Below, one piece after another: positions 1 to 9,606 of a DNA stretch of 64,000 nt. The stretch comes from [Flexibacter] sp. ATCC 35208 (GTDB lineage Bacteria; Bacteroidota; Bacteroidia; Chitinophagales; Chitinophagaceae): positions 124,001 through 188,000 of the forward strand of contig NZ_MTKN01000006.1 of NCBI RefSeq assembly GCF_001975825.1, written 5' to 3'. The notes below the pieces were generated by a model that saw only the letters and a list, made by a program, of their open reading frames with translations, was not told the DNA's origin and searched no databases. The translations under genes and the position numbers were made by a program. Numbering within the stretch: position 1 is the first letter of the stretch; each line of letters begins with the position of its first letter.

Positions 1-761
1 GCAGTGGCCGTTTTGATGGGTTCCAGGCAGGGTAGGCGCTGTTCATATTCAGCAGCAATGCGAATAGGAAAAATGTCCTCCCTTTCCATACCAAGTGCCT
101 GTCCTATACGCAGTAGCAATGGCATACCGAATCTGCGTTTTAGTACAGATGATGGCATGCTGATAAAGGATTTGATCTGAAGGAAACCCAGTTTCTGCAA
201 TTGAGACAGTAAGGTATCTTCCAGCCGTAGTGCAGCCGGGGGCAGCGTAGTGATAGTCTGCAGCTCATCGCCACTTGCAATAATGACTTTCTCCCTATAG
301 TACCTCGATACCGCCCAGGCAGTACCTATAGTGCCGGCCATGGCACCACGGACATCGTAGCCAAAAGCATTAAACTTCATAACGATGTCCTTCAGGTAAT
401 TTTGTTCACCACCCCACAGGTGGGCACAGCCGGTGGCATCAACAATGAGCCCATCAGGCAGATCAATGCTGACAGTAGGAGAATAACGAATGCACCACTC
501 GGCAATCGCCCGCAGGATGGTGGACTCCTGCCCCTGTTCGTAGGGAATAATTTCTAATTCGGAGATGATGGCCCTGGCATCAGCTGCCGCCATGCCCTGT
601 TGAACGCCAAGTGTTTCTGCCAGCCGGGAGGCTGCCATAATAACCTGCCGCCCACGCTCGCTGCGTGCAAAAGCAATGGGACGCTTTCTTGCACCATGTT
701 TACGCATATACCAGTCGGGCAATAAATGCCGGAACCATAATACCAAATACCGGGAATCCAT
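1..761 (-). CDS. imuB: ImuB-like Y-family DNA polymerase homologue (partial, C-terminus outside window)
   Basis: Reading the minus strand from the ATG at 761-759 gives an open frame of about 253 codons that runs off the left edge. The N-terminus (MDSRYLVLWFRHLLPDWYMR) and the stretch around VSIDLPDGLIVDATGC match the polymerase fold of Y-family, ImuB-type proteins. ImuB usually lacks polymerase activity and acts as a bridge between the sliding clamp, ImuA and DnaE2 in damage-induced mutagenesis. The start is set by the stop of imuA two bases upstream, so the two genes are almost certainly co-transcribed and translationally coupled. DnaE2, the usual third member, would lie outside the window. 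Whether the catalytic acidic residues are complete cannot be judged from the visible part. Confidence 0.85.
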   Translation of the reverse strand, partial: MDSRYLVLWFRHLLPDWYMRKHGARKRPIAFARSERGRQVIMAASRLAETLGVQQGMAAADARAIISELEIIPYEQGQESTILRAIAEWCIRYSPTVSIDLPDGLIVDATGCAHLWGGEQNYLKDIVMKFNAFGYDVRGAMAGTIGTAWAVSRYYREKVIIASGDELQTITTLPPAALRLEDTLLSQLQKLGFLQIKSFISMPSSVLKRRFGMPLLLRIGQALGMEREDIFPIRIAAEYEQRLPCLEPIKTAT

Positions 762-763
762 GA

Positions 764-1498
764 CTAACCTGCTTTTGAAACCAATGGAATCTGTTCTGTG
801 ATTGTTTTGCTGTGTTCAGTAACTGTAAAACCAGCCGGTCGCCATGCAACCAGCCACGCGCCCGGCCGGCCATTTTTTACCTTAGATAGTTCAACGTTCC
901 ATTGTGGATAGCCCACACCCGGAAGTCCATCATCAGATAAACTCGGTAAAGGTTTAATGTGCCATCTGGCTACACTGGTAGTGGTATTTTGGTATTTGGT
1001 AGACCTGAGTAAAAGGCCTGTTACTTTGCTCTTTTCAACGGCTAATTGTAACCTGCGCGACTCCGAAAAAGAGATACGCGGAATCTCAGCAACAATGGCT
1101 GACAAGCCGTTACACTTTAACCCCTCTTCAAAAGCCCAGAGGGCATCCTGTGGGCGCGGTGCATTTATAAATATAATCTGGGTCGGAGCCAGATTAAACC
1201 TGCTGATGGATAAAGGAAAGAAAACACGGGACTGGCAAATCCAAAGGCAGGGTTTGCTGCCGGAAACCAGGCGCGACAATAGCCCGCTTACAAACCCGAA
1301 GGTGGCAGCATACTCTACTTTTGTTTCGCTTACAAATTCGTGTATCGCACCTCTTGGAAAAATCCTGTTCGGAAATGCCTGTTCAATTTTTCCTAGACCC
1401 ACCTCATCGTCCATGTTATTGGGCTTAAAGCCCTGTAAGCGTAAAATGTCCTGCCGTAGTGACGCTATCACATCCATTTTATCTGTCAGCATAGGCAT
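764..1498 (-). CDS. imuA: ImuA-like translesion synthesis accessory protein
   Basis: This 244-residue protein has the layout of ImuA, the RecA-like accessory factor of the ImuA-ImuB-DnaE2 mutasome: a short helical N-terminus, a core with FPRGAIHEFVSE and PCLWICQSR, and a segment near INAPRPQDALWAFEEGL. It has no convincing Walker A motif, as is usual for the family. It sits directly before imuB with a two-base gap. A second in-frame Met lies two codons in (MPMLTDK), so the start could be either one. The promoter region carries two palindromes (separate entry) that probably hold an SOS-type or other damage-responsive operator. The family call rests on context and overall resemblance. Confidence 0.8.
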   Translation of the reverse strand: MPMLTDKMDVIASLRQDILRLQGFKPNNMDDEVGLGKIEQAFPNRIFPRGAIHEFVSETKVEYAATFGFVSGLLSRLVSGSKPCLWICQSRVFFPLSISRFNLAPTQIIFINAPRPQDALWAFEEGLKCNGLSAIVAEIPRISFSESRRLQLAVEKSKVTGLLLRSTKYQNTTTSVARWHIKPLPSLSDDGLPGVGYPQWNVELSKVKNGRPGAWLVAWRPAGFTVTEHSKTITEQIPLVSKAG

Positions 1499-1509
1499 TG
1501 GCTTGATTT

Positions 1510-1547
1510 GCTAATTTAATTAGCCAAAAATACTAATTAAATTAGTA
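1510..1547 (-). promoter_or_regulatory. Twin AT-rich palindromes upstream of imuA (putative operator over a -7 box)
   Basis: Two palindromes share the core CTAATTTAATTAG or its complement. One is 15 bp (1510-1524, GCTAATTTAATTAGC) and one is 17 bp (1531-1547, TACTAATTAAATTAGTA). Their centres are 22 bp apart, about two helical turns. Read toward imuA, a TATTTTTG sequence at 1525-1532 matches the Bacteroidota -7 consensus TAnnTTTG and lies between and partly within the palindromes. No clear TTTG -33 box was seen. The arrangement suits a dimeric repressor covering the imuAB promoter. Which regulator (LexA-like or S24/XRE type) is not shown. Confidence 0.6.
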
Positions 1548-2333
1548 TAGTCGGGGTAAGTTTTACACAATTCATTTTAAAACGGGAATGATAATGACCA
1601 TCAATGCTGAAGAGATTGCCAGAAAGCATTGAGAAATAGAATAGTAAGAAAAGTGAAGCGATTGTTCCATCAAAAAGTTTTTATTCTATTTACTGGTGTC
1701 TGTTACAAAACACCCCCTATACTTGAAGAAGATGTTTTGGTCTTCATACAAAAAATAGTTCACGAACCTGATAAAATTGGAAAGGCGGCCATGGCTATTG
1801 CCAAAGCAGCACTTTGTGTAATTGTAGGCGAAGGTTATTTTTTTATTTCATAGGCCCCTATCATCTTATAGCACTTGACAGCTATTCAGCCTGGCATAAA
1901 TACATAATAAGTAGGCCGGCTGTTAATTTGCCTGCTTTTATAAATTGTACGTCGCCCTCTATCGTTGAACCTGCATTTCGCGGCTATTTTTTGTACAGCC
2001 GTGCAGCGTGAAGGTACCAGCCTGCACAGCAACAGCCTTGCAGCAGAAAAGTACATTTATATCAGAATACTGTTAGTTTAAAAAAACAGGCGTGTTTCAA
2101 ACTATACCCTGAATTTGGGTAATTATAGTATGGCAACAATGATTTGGCAGCGCATGAAGGAGTGTTACTACATGCGCGAGATTTATGCTGCTTTTTCGTT
2201 GGTTATTTCTCTGATAATGGGTCGCTGTTGCCTTCTGATTATTAACTAATAGATTGAGGCCCTGCTCTCTTTTTTATTTTAATAGTCTACCTGGGAAGTT
2301 GCTACAAGAGAAAAGGAACAATTTGATAGCATT
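1548..2333. other. Intergenic region without a supportable gene
   Basis: About 0.8 kb between the imuA operator and the end of the FecR gene. Short open frames exist (for example 1629-1853 on the plus strand, 74 codons), but none has a recognisable domain or a convincing ribosome-binding site. In many Bacteroidota an S24/XRE-type regulator sits next to imuA; none is intact here. A 14-codon frame beginning at 1589 (MIMTINAEEIARKH) could be a remnant, but that is speculation. Confidence 0.4.
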
Positions 2334-3533
2334 TTAGCGAATATGCAGCCTTCCGGTTGAATCAAAATAGTATTCAAACTGCATTGCAATTTTAAGTTTG
2401 TCCAAAAATAGCGTAACTGGTTTGTTCCGATTCAGCACGCCCGTAAAATGCTGCTGGCTGATTGCTTTGCTATCAAATATTACCTCCATCCCATACCAGC
2501 GGGGTAGCACTTGCATGATTTCGTCAAAGCTCGCGTTATCAAAGTAGTACCTGCCATTGCGCCAGGCCAAAACGATATCTTCCTCAAACGGCTTTATCGC
2601 TATATGTCCCTGTTGTGATACAGCTTCAAATCCTGGCTGTAAGGCTGTTTTGTTATCCCCGCTAACCAACTGTACAGCTCCCTCAACTAATGAGACCGCC
2701 AACCTGTTAGGTTGATAGCAATTGACATTAAACGAAGTACCCAGCACTTTTACCGTTCCTGCAGACATATGAACCAGGAATGGACGGCTGGCATCCTTTG
2801 CAACCTGTAAGTAAGCTTCTCCATTGATTCGTATCTCTCTTGAATGACCACTAAAGGAAAATGGGAACTCAAGTGTGGTAGCAGAATTCATCCAAACCTG
2901 TGTACCGTCAGATAATACTATATGGTAATCCTTGCCTATCGGCACAATCAGACTGTTCATCCCTGTATAGTCAACACCTTTTGAGCCGGCAGTATAGGAA
3001 AGACTTTTGTTATTATTGACCAAAACAGCGTCTCGGTAAGTTATATTCCCGGATTGCTGTGAAAGATTAATGACATCACCACTGGCAAGTTTCAACGCTA
3101 TTTGCTTGCTGCTGTCCGCGATAGCGCCTTGCATGGTAGAAGCAACCCCATCTAAAGGTGAAGTAACCTGACCGGGCCTGAAATATATTAGATTGACAAC
3201 TAAAATCACGACGGCTGCCGCTGCCACCATCACCGATACCCTTATTACCGTTCTCCTCCGTTTTCTTCTGTTCCCTTCGGCTTGCAGCTGTTCGGGTGCT
3301 TTCCACTGCCAGTCATTGATCCTGGCAAAATGATTTTGAACATCTTCGGTTGTATTTTCCTGTAAGGCAGCCTTCCATAGAGAGGCAGCACGCTCATCAG
3401 TTGCCACCAACTGTTCAAGTTGCTGTAATTCCTCTGCACTGGCAGTTCCCGCCAGCTTCTGGATGATCAAAAATTCAATATTGTCCTGGAAAGCATTCAT
3501 TAGCTGATTATTAAACGCATTTTTGATAGCCAT
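2334..3533 (-). CDS. FecR-family anti-sigma factor
   Basis: A 399-residue single-pass inner-membrane protein. It has a cytoplasmic helical N-terminus of about 90 residues for sigma binding, one membrane segment at about residues 95-117 (VIRVSVMVAAAAVVILVVN), a periplasmic FecR domain (LSDGTQVWMNSATTLEFP, then GEAYLQVAKD and VLGTSFNVN) and a C-terminal DUF4974-like domain (YYFDNASFDEIMQVLPRWYG). In this family the periplasmic domain senses a TonB-dependent transporter loaded with ligand and then releases the ECF sigma factor. It is 7 bases downstream of the sigma gene on the same strand, and the STN-bearing SusC is divergent, so all four genes 2334-9606 probably form one cell-surface signalling and uptake unit. 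Confidence 0.93.
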   Translation of the reverse strand: MAIKNAFNNQLMNAFQDNIEFLIIQKLAGTASAEELQQLEQLVATDERAASLWKAALQENTTEDVQNHFARINDWQWKAPEQLQAEGNRRKRRRTVIRVSVMVAAAAVVILVVNLIYFRPGQVTSPLDGVASTMQGAIADSSKQIALKLASGDVINLSQQSGNITYRDAVLVNNNKSLSYTAGSKGVDYTGMNSLIVPIGKDYHIVLSDGTQVWMNSATTLEFPFSFSGHSREIRINGEAYLQVAKDASRPFLVHMSAGTVKVLGTSFNVNCYQPNRLAVSLVEGAVQLVSGDNKTALQPGFEAVSQQGHIAIKPFEEDIVLAWRNGRYYFDNASFDEIMQVLPRWYGMEVIFDSKAISQQHFTGVLNRNKPVTLFLDKLKIAMQFEYYFDSTGRLHIR

Positions 3534-3540
3534 GACCTAT

Positions 3541-4107
3541 TTAAGAGTTTAACATTTTTAACTCCTTTCTCAAAATCGTCAGCGCTCTGGCCAGCAAATT
3601 TTTAACCGTATGGGGGCTCTTGCCCATTTCAGAAGCCACCTGGTTGCGTGTTTTTTGTTCTAAGTAAGATAATTGAAAAGCTTTGGCGCTCTGTGCTGGC
3701 AGTTGCTTTAAGGCAGCCTCTATGGCATTGGAAATCTCCAGCTTTCTTTCCTGCTCTTCCATACTGGTAAGTGGTGAAATAGGGAGCATCGCCACCTCGT
3801 CTATATATAGGTTGCGTCTGCGATCCTGGACTGATTGCCGCCTGAGGTAATCCCTGCATTTGTTTTGAATGGCCGCAAATAAATACCTCCGCAAATCGTA
3901 AGGGGGCCCCAGTCGCAAAAACAAATTACGGGCGAAGAACTCGGTAAAAAGTTCCTGAACCATATCGTGGGCCATTGCCTCATCCTTAAGAATCTGAAGC
4001 GCTGCCACTGTCAACCATTTGCGGTGTTCGCAATATAGATGCTTATAGGCTCCCTCATCGCCTTTCTTGAGTTGGTTTATTAAATATGTAACGTCACTGT
4101 ATGACAT
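3541..4107 (-). CDS. ECF RNA polymerase sigma factor (FecI/SusC-associated type)
   Basis: This 188-residue protein has sigma region 2 (about residues 20-95, with YLFAAIQNKCRDYLRR) and region 4 with its HTH (about residues 125-180, LPAQSAKAFQLSYLEQ then KSPHTVKNLLARALTILR). The length is typical of ECF factors paired with FecR. It is the first gene of a two-gene unit with the FecR gene, and is divergent from susC across 586 bases. Its expected role is to transcribe the SusC/SusD pair when the periplasmic signal reaches FecR; this is inferred from family practice, and no promoter for it could be defined by eye. Confidence 0.93.
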   Translation of the reverse strand: MSYSDVTYLINQLKKGDEGAYKHLYCEHRKWLTVAALQILKDEAMAHDMVQELFTEFFARNLFLRLGPPYDLRRYLFAAIQNKCRDYLRRQSVQDRRRNLYIDEVAMLPISPLTSMEEQERKLEISNAIEAALKQLPAQSAKAFQLSYLEQKTRNQVASEMGKSPHTVKNLLARALTILRKELKMLNS

Positions 4108-4693
4108 TCGCTCATGACAATTTAAATTCTAAATGTGGTTGGTGTCATTATTGAATCACAATCACAGATAAGGCGGATAAGTGAGGGATAAAATTTTCAG
4201 CTAACTTTTAAAAGGGATAACATCAATGGATACTATTCATTTTAACTGAATTAATAAATGGTTATTAATTATCCGACTGTCAGGTTTTGCAATCAGGCAC
4301 TTTTCTTTTCCTCTAAAAAAGAGCCTTCGCCCCAAAATACAAATTAAGTTAAAAAAAGTACCCTTTTGTGAATGCGAGGTTAATAAAAAAAAGTTCCCTT
4401 TCCTTCCCATTTTTAGATAATTTTCAATTACGCAGACAATACGTTGAAAAAAAGTTAGGCATAGCAACCGGAGAAGGACAATTATTTATTAATAATGAAA
4501 AGGCTAAAGAAGACTGACTGTTAGCAATTTACAAAAGAAGCAAAATTTTTTCTCAGACCCACATAGGTCATCTGCCTTGATACTGCGTTTTTCTAATAAG
4601 TCATGTGACAAAAGTCCTATACCGGATAGGCAAATAAATGGTACTAATTCACCAAGGGGAAGCATTTTATCAACGCAAAACTAACTTAAGATA
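4108..4693. other. Divergent intergenic region between sigma gene and susC
   Basis: AT-rich, 586 bases, with several homopolymer runs and no gene that I can support. A 76-codon minus-strand frame (4237-4467) has no domain and an odd composition, and I regard it as chance. The region should carry the promoters for the sigma/FecR unit and for susC. No clear TTTG/TAnnTTTG pair was located at a suitable distance. Confidence 0.4.
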
Positions 4694-7600
4694 ATGGTCA
4701 AACCACTACCATCGCAGTGGGCCGGTAATCTTTACAGGCTCTTGTTTTCGATCACCTTTTTTGTATTCTTTTTTACTCTCCCTATGCAGGGCGGCATCTT
4801 ACAAAAAAGCGACCAGGTTACTATTTCGGGCAAAGACCTCACCCTCAGGCAGGTTTTCAAAAATATCCAGCAGCAAACTGGTTACTCGTTGTTGTTTGCC
4901 AATGGTGTCGTTGCCTTGAATCTGGAAGAAAAGGTAACAGTAGACTTTAATAGAACAGCATTGCGCGATGCCTTAAATACTTTATTAAAGTCGCGTAACC
5001 TGGTCTGGATGCTGGTAGATGAAAGTATTATTGTAAAAAAGCAGGAAACGCCACCCACAGCAACGGTCGGTGGCGATACCACTATTACGGGCATACCCAT
5101 TTCAGGTACTGTGGCAGATATGGAAGGTAACCTGCTTATTGGGGCAAACGTAATTTTAAAAGGAACAAGCATTGGCGGATCCACCAATGCAGATGGCCGC
5201 TTCCATCTGCCAACGGTGCCTAAAGGTAGTATTTTGATTGTCAGTTCCGTTGGGTTTGAAACCAAACAGGTGAAAGTGAACAGCTCCAACATCATTGTAA
5301 AATTAAATCCCGCTGTTTCCTCTCTCGATGAAACAGTTGTTATCGCATATGGCAAGACCTCAAAAAGACTCAGCACAGGAAATATCGGTAGCGTAAAAGC
5401 AAAAGACATCGAAAACCAACCCGTCACCAACCCATTGCTTTCCTTACAGGGAAGAGTACCAGGGTTGCAAATCACACAAAATACCGGCATCTCAGGTGGA
5501 TCGGTTACCGTGCGTATTCAGGGGCAGAATAGTATTCTGAGCGGAAATGAACCGCTTTACGTCGTAGATGGTGTCCCTATCAACTCCCAGCTTCCTGCTA
5601 CGGGTAATGATTATGTACTGGGATCGGCAAATGAAAATGGCGCCAAGGGGGGAAAAGGAAACCCACTTAGCTATCTCAATGCATTCGACATTGAGAGCAT
5701 AGATATCTTAAAAGATGCAGATGCTACTGCTATTTACGGCAGTAGAGCTGCCAATGGTGCCATATTGATCACTACTAAAAAGGGACAGCCTGGTAAAACT
5801 AAAGTGGATCTCAATTTGCAACATGGATGGGGGAAGGTGTCCCATATCCTCCCGATGATGAATACCCGCCAGTACCTGGATATGCGCTACGAAGCTTTTA
5901 AAAATGACGGAATCGATTGGAGGGATCCTGCAGTCTCTGCCAATGACTTAAAACTCTGGGATACCACCTCTTATACTAACTGGCAAAAAGAACTGATTGG
6001 TAATACAGCACAGTTCAGCAATGCGAATATTGCTGCCAGTGGAGGAACCCCTACTATTCAATACAGGATCGGCGCCACCTATAACAGACAAACCACCGTA
6101 TTTCCATATAAAAATTTCGCTGACGAGAAGGCCGCATTTAGTTCCAGCCTGACAATCAACTCACCCAATCAGCGATTTCATTTACAATGGAGCAACAATT
6201 ACATGTTGGATGATAACCGGTTGCCCTCACTTGACCTGACACTATATTCCATTTTGCTGCAGCCCAATGCCCCAGCCTTATACAACCAGGATGGCTCGCT
6301 GAACTGGGAACCGGATGCTAATGGTAATTCGACATTTACCAACCCGTTATCTAATGCGGTTAAAGAGTATCAAAACAAAACAGCGAATCTTATCTCAAAC
6401 GTAGTAGCCAGCTACAAACTGGGCCCAAGTCTGCAACTCGAAACCAACATGGGGTATACATCCAACAAAACAGATGATTACTCCTCTTTACCCATCACCG
6501 CTATCAGGCCCGAATGGAGAAATACCATTCAACAGCGAGGTGCTTCGTTTGGAAACAGATCTCTGACATCCTGGATTATTGAACCTCAGTTAAGATATAG
6601 CAGAGTCTTTTCAAGCTTGCAATTACAGGCACTTTTCGGAGGAACAATCTCAAACAGAAGCGAAACAGGAGGCACCCTTAATACATCCGGACAATCTTCA
6701 GATGAGGTACTCAGAAACCCTATGGCCGCTGCTACCTGGAATTACCAGGGCGCTTTTATTAATAAATATAAATATACAGCTGGATTTAGTCGCATCACTC
6801 TAAACTGGGATAGAAGATTTATACTCAATTTAACGGGAAGGCGTGACGGAAGTTCCAGGTTTGGTCCGGCTAACCGCTACCATAATTTTGGTGCAATAGG
6901 TGGCGCCTGGATATTTTCCAATGAAGAACTCCTGCAAAATAATGCCCGGTGGCTTAGCTTTGGAAAACTACGTGCCAGTTACGGCACTACCGGAAACGAC
7001 CAGATCGGCGACTATGGTTATATTAGTACCTATGGACCAACGGTAGGAGTAGAGGTGCCGTACCAGCAGGTTGCCACGATTTATCCCACAAAACTCCCCA
7101 ACGCAAACTTAAAGTGGGAGACAACCACCAAATTTCAGGTAGGCATAGAGCTGGGATTTTTTAAGGATAGAATTTTAGCAAACGCCACCTATGTCCAAAA
7201 TCAATCTTCCAATCAGTTGCTGTCTTCCGTTCTTCCCACTTTTACCGGCTTTAATGAATTGTTACAGAACTTCCCGGCCGTAGTCAAAAATACAGCTGTC
7301 GAGTTGGGAATCGTCGCACAGCTTTTGAAAGGCAATACATTTAACTGGACGATGAGTGGCAATTTAACAATACCCAAAAACAGATTAACTGCCTTCCCGA
7401 CACTGGCCAGTTCAGCTTACGCCAATCTATATGTAGTAGGTAAATCCATCAATATTGCAAAAACCTACCACCTACAGGGAGTGGATCCTGCCACCGGACA
7501 ATATACGTTTAGTGACGCACATGGTGCGCCAACCAGCATGCCTACTTTCCCGGATGACTATAATGTTATTATTGATCTCTCACCAAAATTATACGGTGGC

Positions 7601-8071
7601 CTTCAAAACACATTTACCTATAAAGGAATCAACCTGGATGTATTAATTCAATATACCAAACAGGTAGGCTCTTCGCTGATCTTTGGCAACAATTCCGCAA
7701 TTACACCGGGTGCATTTAACAGGTCAGGCGGAAATCAACCTGTTACGGTGCTCAACAGATGGCAGCAAACCGGAGACCAGCGGCCGATTCAAAAGTATTC
7801 CACCCAGGTGTCGGAACCACTGGCTACATATGCACAGGTCAGTGATGCCAATATTACCGATGCATCTTATTTACGGGTGAAAAATGTTTCGCTTTCCTGG
7901 TCGGTGCCAAAAGCTGTCACCAAAAAAACAGTAAATGACCTGCAGCTGTATTTACAATGCCAGAACCTTTTGACGATTACAAACTATAAGGGGCTCGACC
8001 CGGAAGTACTCGGCACCAATAGCCTGCCGCCGCTACGTGTCATCACCTTTGGGGTTAAAGCAGGCTTTTAG
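4694..8071 (+). CDS. SusC/RagA-type TonB-dependent outer-membrane transporter with STN signalling domain
   Basis: A 1125-residue protein. Domains in order: signal-anchor segment (about residues 12-34), STN secretin/TonB N-terminal domain (about 44-112, DLTLRQVFKNIQQQTGYSLL), carboxypeptidase-regulatory-like beta-sandwich (about 132-212, GANVILKGTSIGGSTNADG), plug domain (about 220-360, ending with DADATAIYGSRAANGAILIT) and a 22-strand-type barrel to a terminal phenylalanine. STN domains are found on SusC proteins that signal to FecR anti-sigma factors, which fits the FecR/ECF pair divergent to it. Together with the SusD next door it should form a lidded pump for an oligosaccharide or peptide. 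No glycoside hydrolase follows, so the substrate is unknown. Confidence 0.95.
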   Translation: MVKPLPSQWAGNLYRLLFSITFFVFFFTLPMQGGILQKSDQVTISGKDLTLRQVFKNIQQQTGYSLLFANGVVALNLEEKVTVDFNRTALRDALNTLLKSRNLVWMLVDESIIVKKQETPPTATVGGDTTITGIPISGTVADMEGNLLIGANVILKGTSIGGSTNADGRFHLPTVPKGSILIVSSVGFETKQVKVNSSNIIVKLNPAVSSLDETVVIAYGKTSKRLSTGNIGSVKAKDIENQPVTNPLLSLQGRVPGLQITQNTGISGGSVTVRIQGQNSILSGNEPLYVVDGVPINSQLPATGNDYVLGSANENGAKGGKGNPLSYLNAFDIESIDILKDADATAIYGSRAANGAILITTKKGQPGKTKVDLNLQHGWGKVSHILPMMNTRQYLDMRYEAFKNDGIDWRDPAVSANDLKLWDTTSYTNWQKELIGNTAQFSNANIAASGGTPTIQYRIGATYNRQTTVFPYKNFADEKAAFSSSLTINSPNQRFHLQWSNNYMLDDNRLPSLDLTLYSILLQPNAPALYNQDGSLNWEPDANGNSTFTNPLSNAVKEYQNKTANLISNVVASYKLGPSLQLETNMGYTSNKTDDYSSLPITAIRPEWRNTIQQRGASFGNRSLTSWIIEPQLRYSRVFSSLQLQALFGGTISNRSETGGTLNTSGQSSDEVLRNPMAAATWNYQGAFINKYKYTAGFSRITLNWDRRFILNLTGRRDGSSRFGPANRYHNFGAIGGAWIFSNEELLQNNARWLSFGKLRASYGTTGNDQIGDYGYISTYGPTVGVEVPYQQVATIYPTKLPNANLKWETTTKFQVGIELGFFKDRILANATYVQNQSSNQLLSSVLPTFTGFNELLQNFPAVVKNTAVELGIVAQLLKGNTFNWTMSGNLTIPKNRLTAFPTLASSAYANLYVVGKSINIAKTYHLQGVDPATGQYTFSDAHGAPTSMPTFPDDYNVIIDLSPKLYGGLQNTFTYKGINLDVLIQYTKQVGSSLIFGNNSAITPGAFNRSGGNQPVTVLNRWQQTGDQRPIQKYSTQVSEPLATYAQVSDANITDASYLRVKNVSLSWSVPKAVTKKTVNDLQLYLQCQNLLTITNYKGLDPEVLGTNSLPPLRVITFGVKAGF

Positions 8072-8157
8072 CAAGCCCTTATTAGTTAACAAAAAAATCT
8101 ACGCAAATGAATTGGCAGCCATACAACTATCAACAACAGCGTTTGTCTTTTTATAAC

Positions 8158-9606
8158 ATGTTCAAATCCACAGTTCTTGCAGCATTTATTTTATTCTCAA
8201 TATCCAGCTGCAATAAACTGGTCGATCCCGGTGCCCCAGAGGCCAGCATCAATGAGGAAAATGTTTATAAGGATGATGGCTCGGCAATAGCAGCCGTTAC
8301 CGGCATTTACGCCAGCATGGCAACGCCTGCTTTTGAAAATACAGTGGGCGATTTTACGGGTGCTAAAAGTATTTCTTTTTTATGTGGAATTGCAAGCGAT
8401 GAGCTTACACTGTATAGCGGTGTGTCCGACCCAATGTTTAAAGCCTACTATACCAATAACCTGATTGCAAACAGTACCCAGTCTTACGGATCCGAACACT
8501 GGCTCACTATATATAACCTCATATTCAGATGTAATGCGGCCATTGCAGGCCTCTCAGCTTCAGGTTCCCTGACGCCAGCCGTCAGGCAACAACTGCTTGG
8601 GGAAGTCCACTTCTTAAGGGGCTTTTTTTACTTCTACCTTACCAACATGTTTGGCGAGGTCCCACTGGTTACCGGGACCGATCCCAATGTAAACAGAACG
8701 TTGGCACGTAGTAGCCAAACAACAGTATATCAACTGATCAAAGAAGACCTGACTACAGCCGGAGAGGAACTTAGTGAAAGATATTTAAATGCAGATTTAA
8801 AATCTGAATCCAGCGAAAGAATCCGACCTACTAAATGGGCCGCAGCAGGCCTGTTAAGCAGAGTTTACCTATTTATGAACGATTATGAAAATGCAGAAAA
8901 GCAGGCCAGCCTGGTGATCGATAATCCATCCCTTTATGAGCTAACCGCAGCAGATGATGTCTTCCTGCAAAATAGCATGGAAGCTATCTGGCAATTGCAA
9001 CCCGTCAAAATGGGACACAATACAGAAGATGCATGGAATTTTGTCCTGCCGGATACGGGTCCATCTGATTTTAGTTTTGGATTCGGTTATCCAACTTATG
9101 TTAGTGAGGAGCTGTTGGCCGCATTTGAAGCAGGTGATACCAGAAGAAAGCATTGGATAGATAGTGTTATTGTAACTGGTCAGACCTATTACTATCCTTT
9201 TAAATACAAAAAAGCAGTTTATGGGGACGCCGTGACCGAATATCTGATGGTGTTGAGGCTCGCTGAAATTTATCTGATCAGGGCGGAAGCCAGAGCACAG
9301 CAAAATAACATTTCAGCAGCACAACAAGACCTGGACAAAGTAAGAACAAGAGCAGGACTCAGTGCTACCTCTGCCTCCGATAAAACGAGCCTGGTAGATG
9401 CTATCACCCGTGAACGACAGGTAGAGTTGTTTACCGAATGGGGGCACCGGTGGTTTGATCTGAAGAGACTCGGTAAAATTGATGGTGTGATGAACACTGT
9501 AGCCACTGCAAAAGGTGGGAGCTGGAGTAGTTTTAAAGCGTTATTTCCCATTCCCTTTGTTGATATCCAGCGATCAGGTGTAATCAAGCAAAATACAGGC
9601 TATTGA
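8158..9606 (+). CDS. SusD/RagB-family surface lipoprotein
   Basis: From the Met at 8158 this gives a 482-residue lipoprotein with an N-terminal signal (MFKSTVLAAFILF) and lipobox-like SISSC, so the Cys is about residue 18. An upstream in-frame ATG at 8107 would add 17 polar residues before the signal and is less likely. The SusD fold is visible in the TPR-like N-terminal half (GEVHFLRGFFYFYLTNMFGEVPLV) and the conserved C-terminal motif (ERQVELFTEWGHRWFDLKRL), with the usual end NTGY. It acts as the lid over the SusC barrel and binds ligand on the cell surface. No further genes follow in this direction for several kilobases. Confidence 0.95.
   Translation: MFKSTVLAAFILFSISSCNKLVDPGAPEASINEENVYKDDGSAIAAVTGIYASMATPAFENTVGDFTGAKSISFLCGIASDELTLYSGVSDPMFKAYYTNNLIANSTQSYGSEHWLTIYNLIFRCNAAIAGLSASGSLTPAVRQQLLGEVHFLRGFFYFYLTNMFGEVPLVTGTDPNVNRTLARSSQTTVYQLIKEDLTTAGEELSERYLNADLKSESSERIRPTKWAAAGLLSRVYLFMNDYENAEKQASLVIDNPSLYELTAADDVFLQNSMEAIWQLQPVKMGHNTEDAWNFVLPDTGPSDFSFGFGYPTYVSEELLAAFEAGDTRRKHWIDSVIVTGQTYYYPFKYKKAVYGDAVTEYLMVLRLAEIYLIRAEARAQQNNISAAQQDLDKVRTRAGLSATSASDKTSLVDAITRERQVELFTEWGHRWFDLKRLGKIDGVMNTVATAKGGSWSSFKALFPIPFVDIQRSGVIKQNTGY

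Noticed and set aside
957..1514. 185-codon plus-strand frame over imuA
   Set aside because: Antisense shadow of imuA; no start signal and a composition unlike a protein.
4237..4467. 76-codon minus-strand frame between sigma and susC
   Set aside because: No domain, Phe/Leu-rich low-complexity translation, lies in the expected promoter region.
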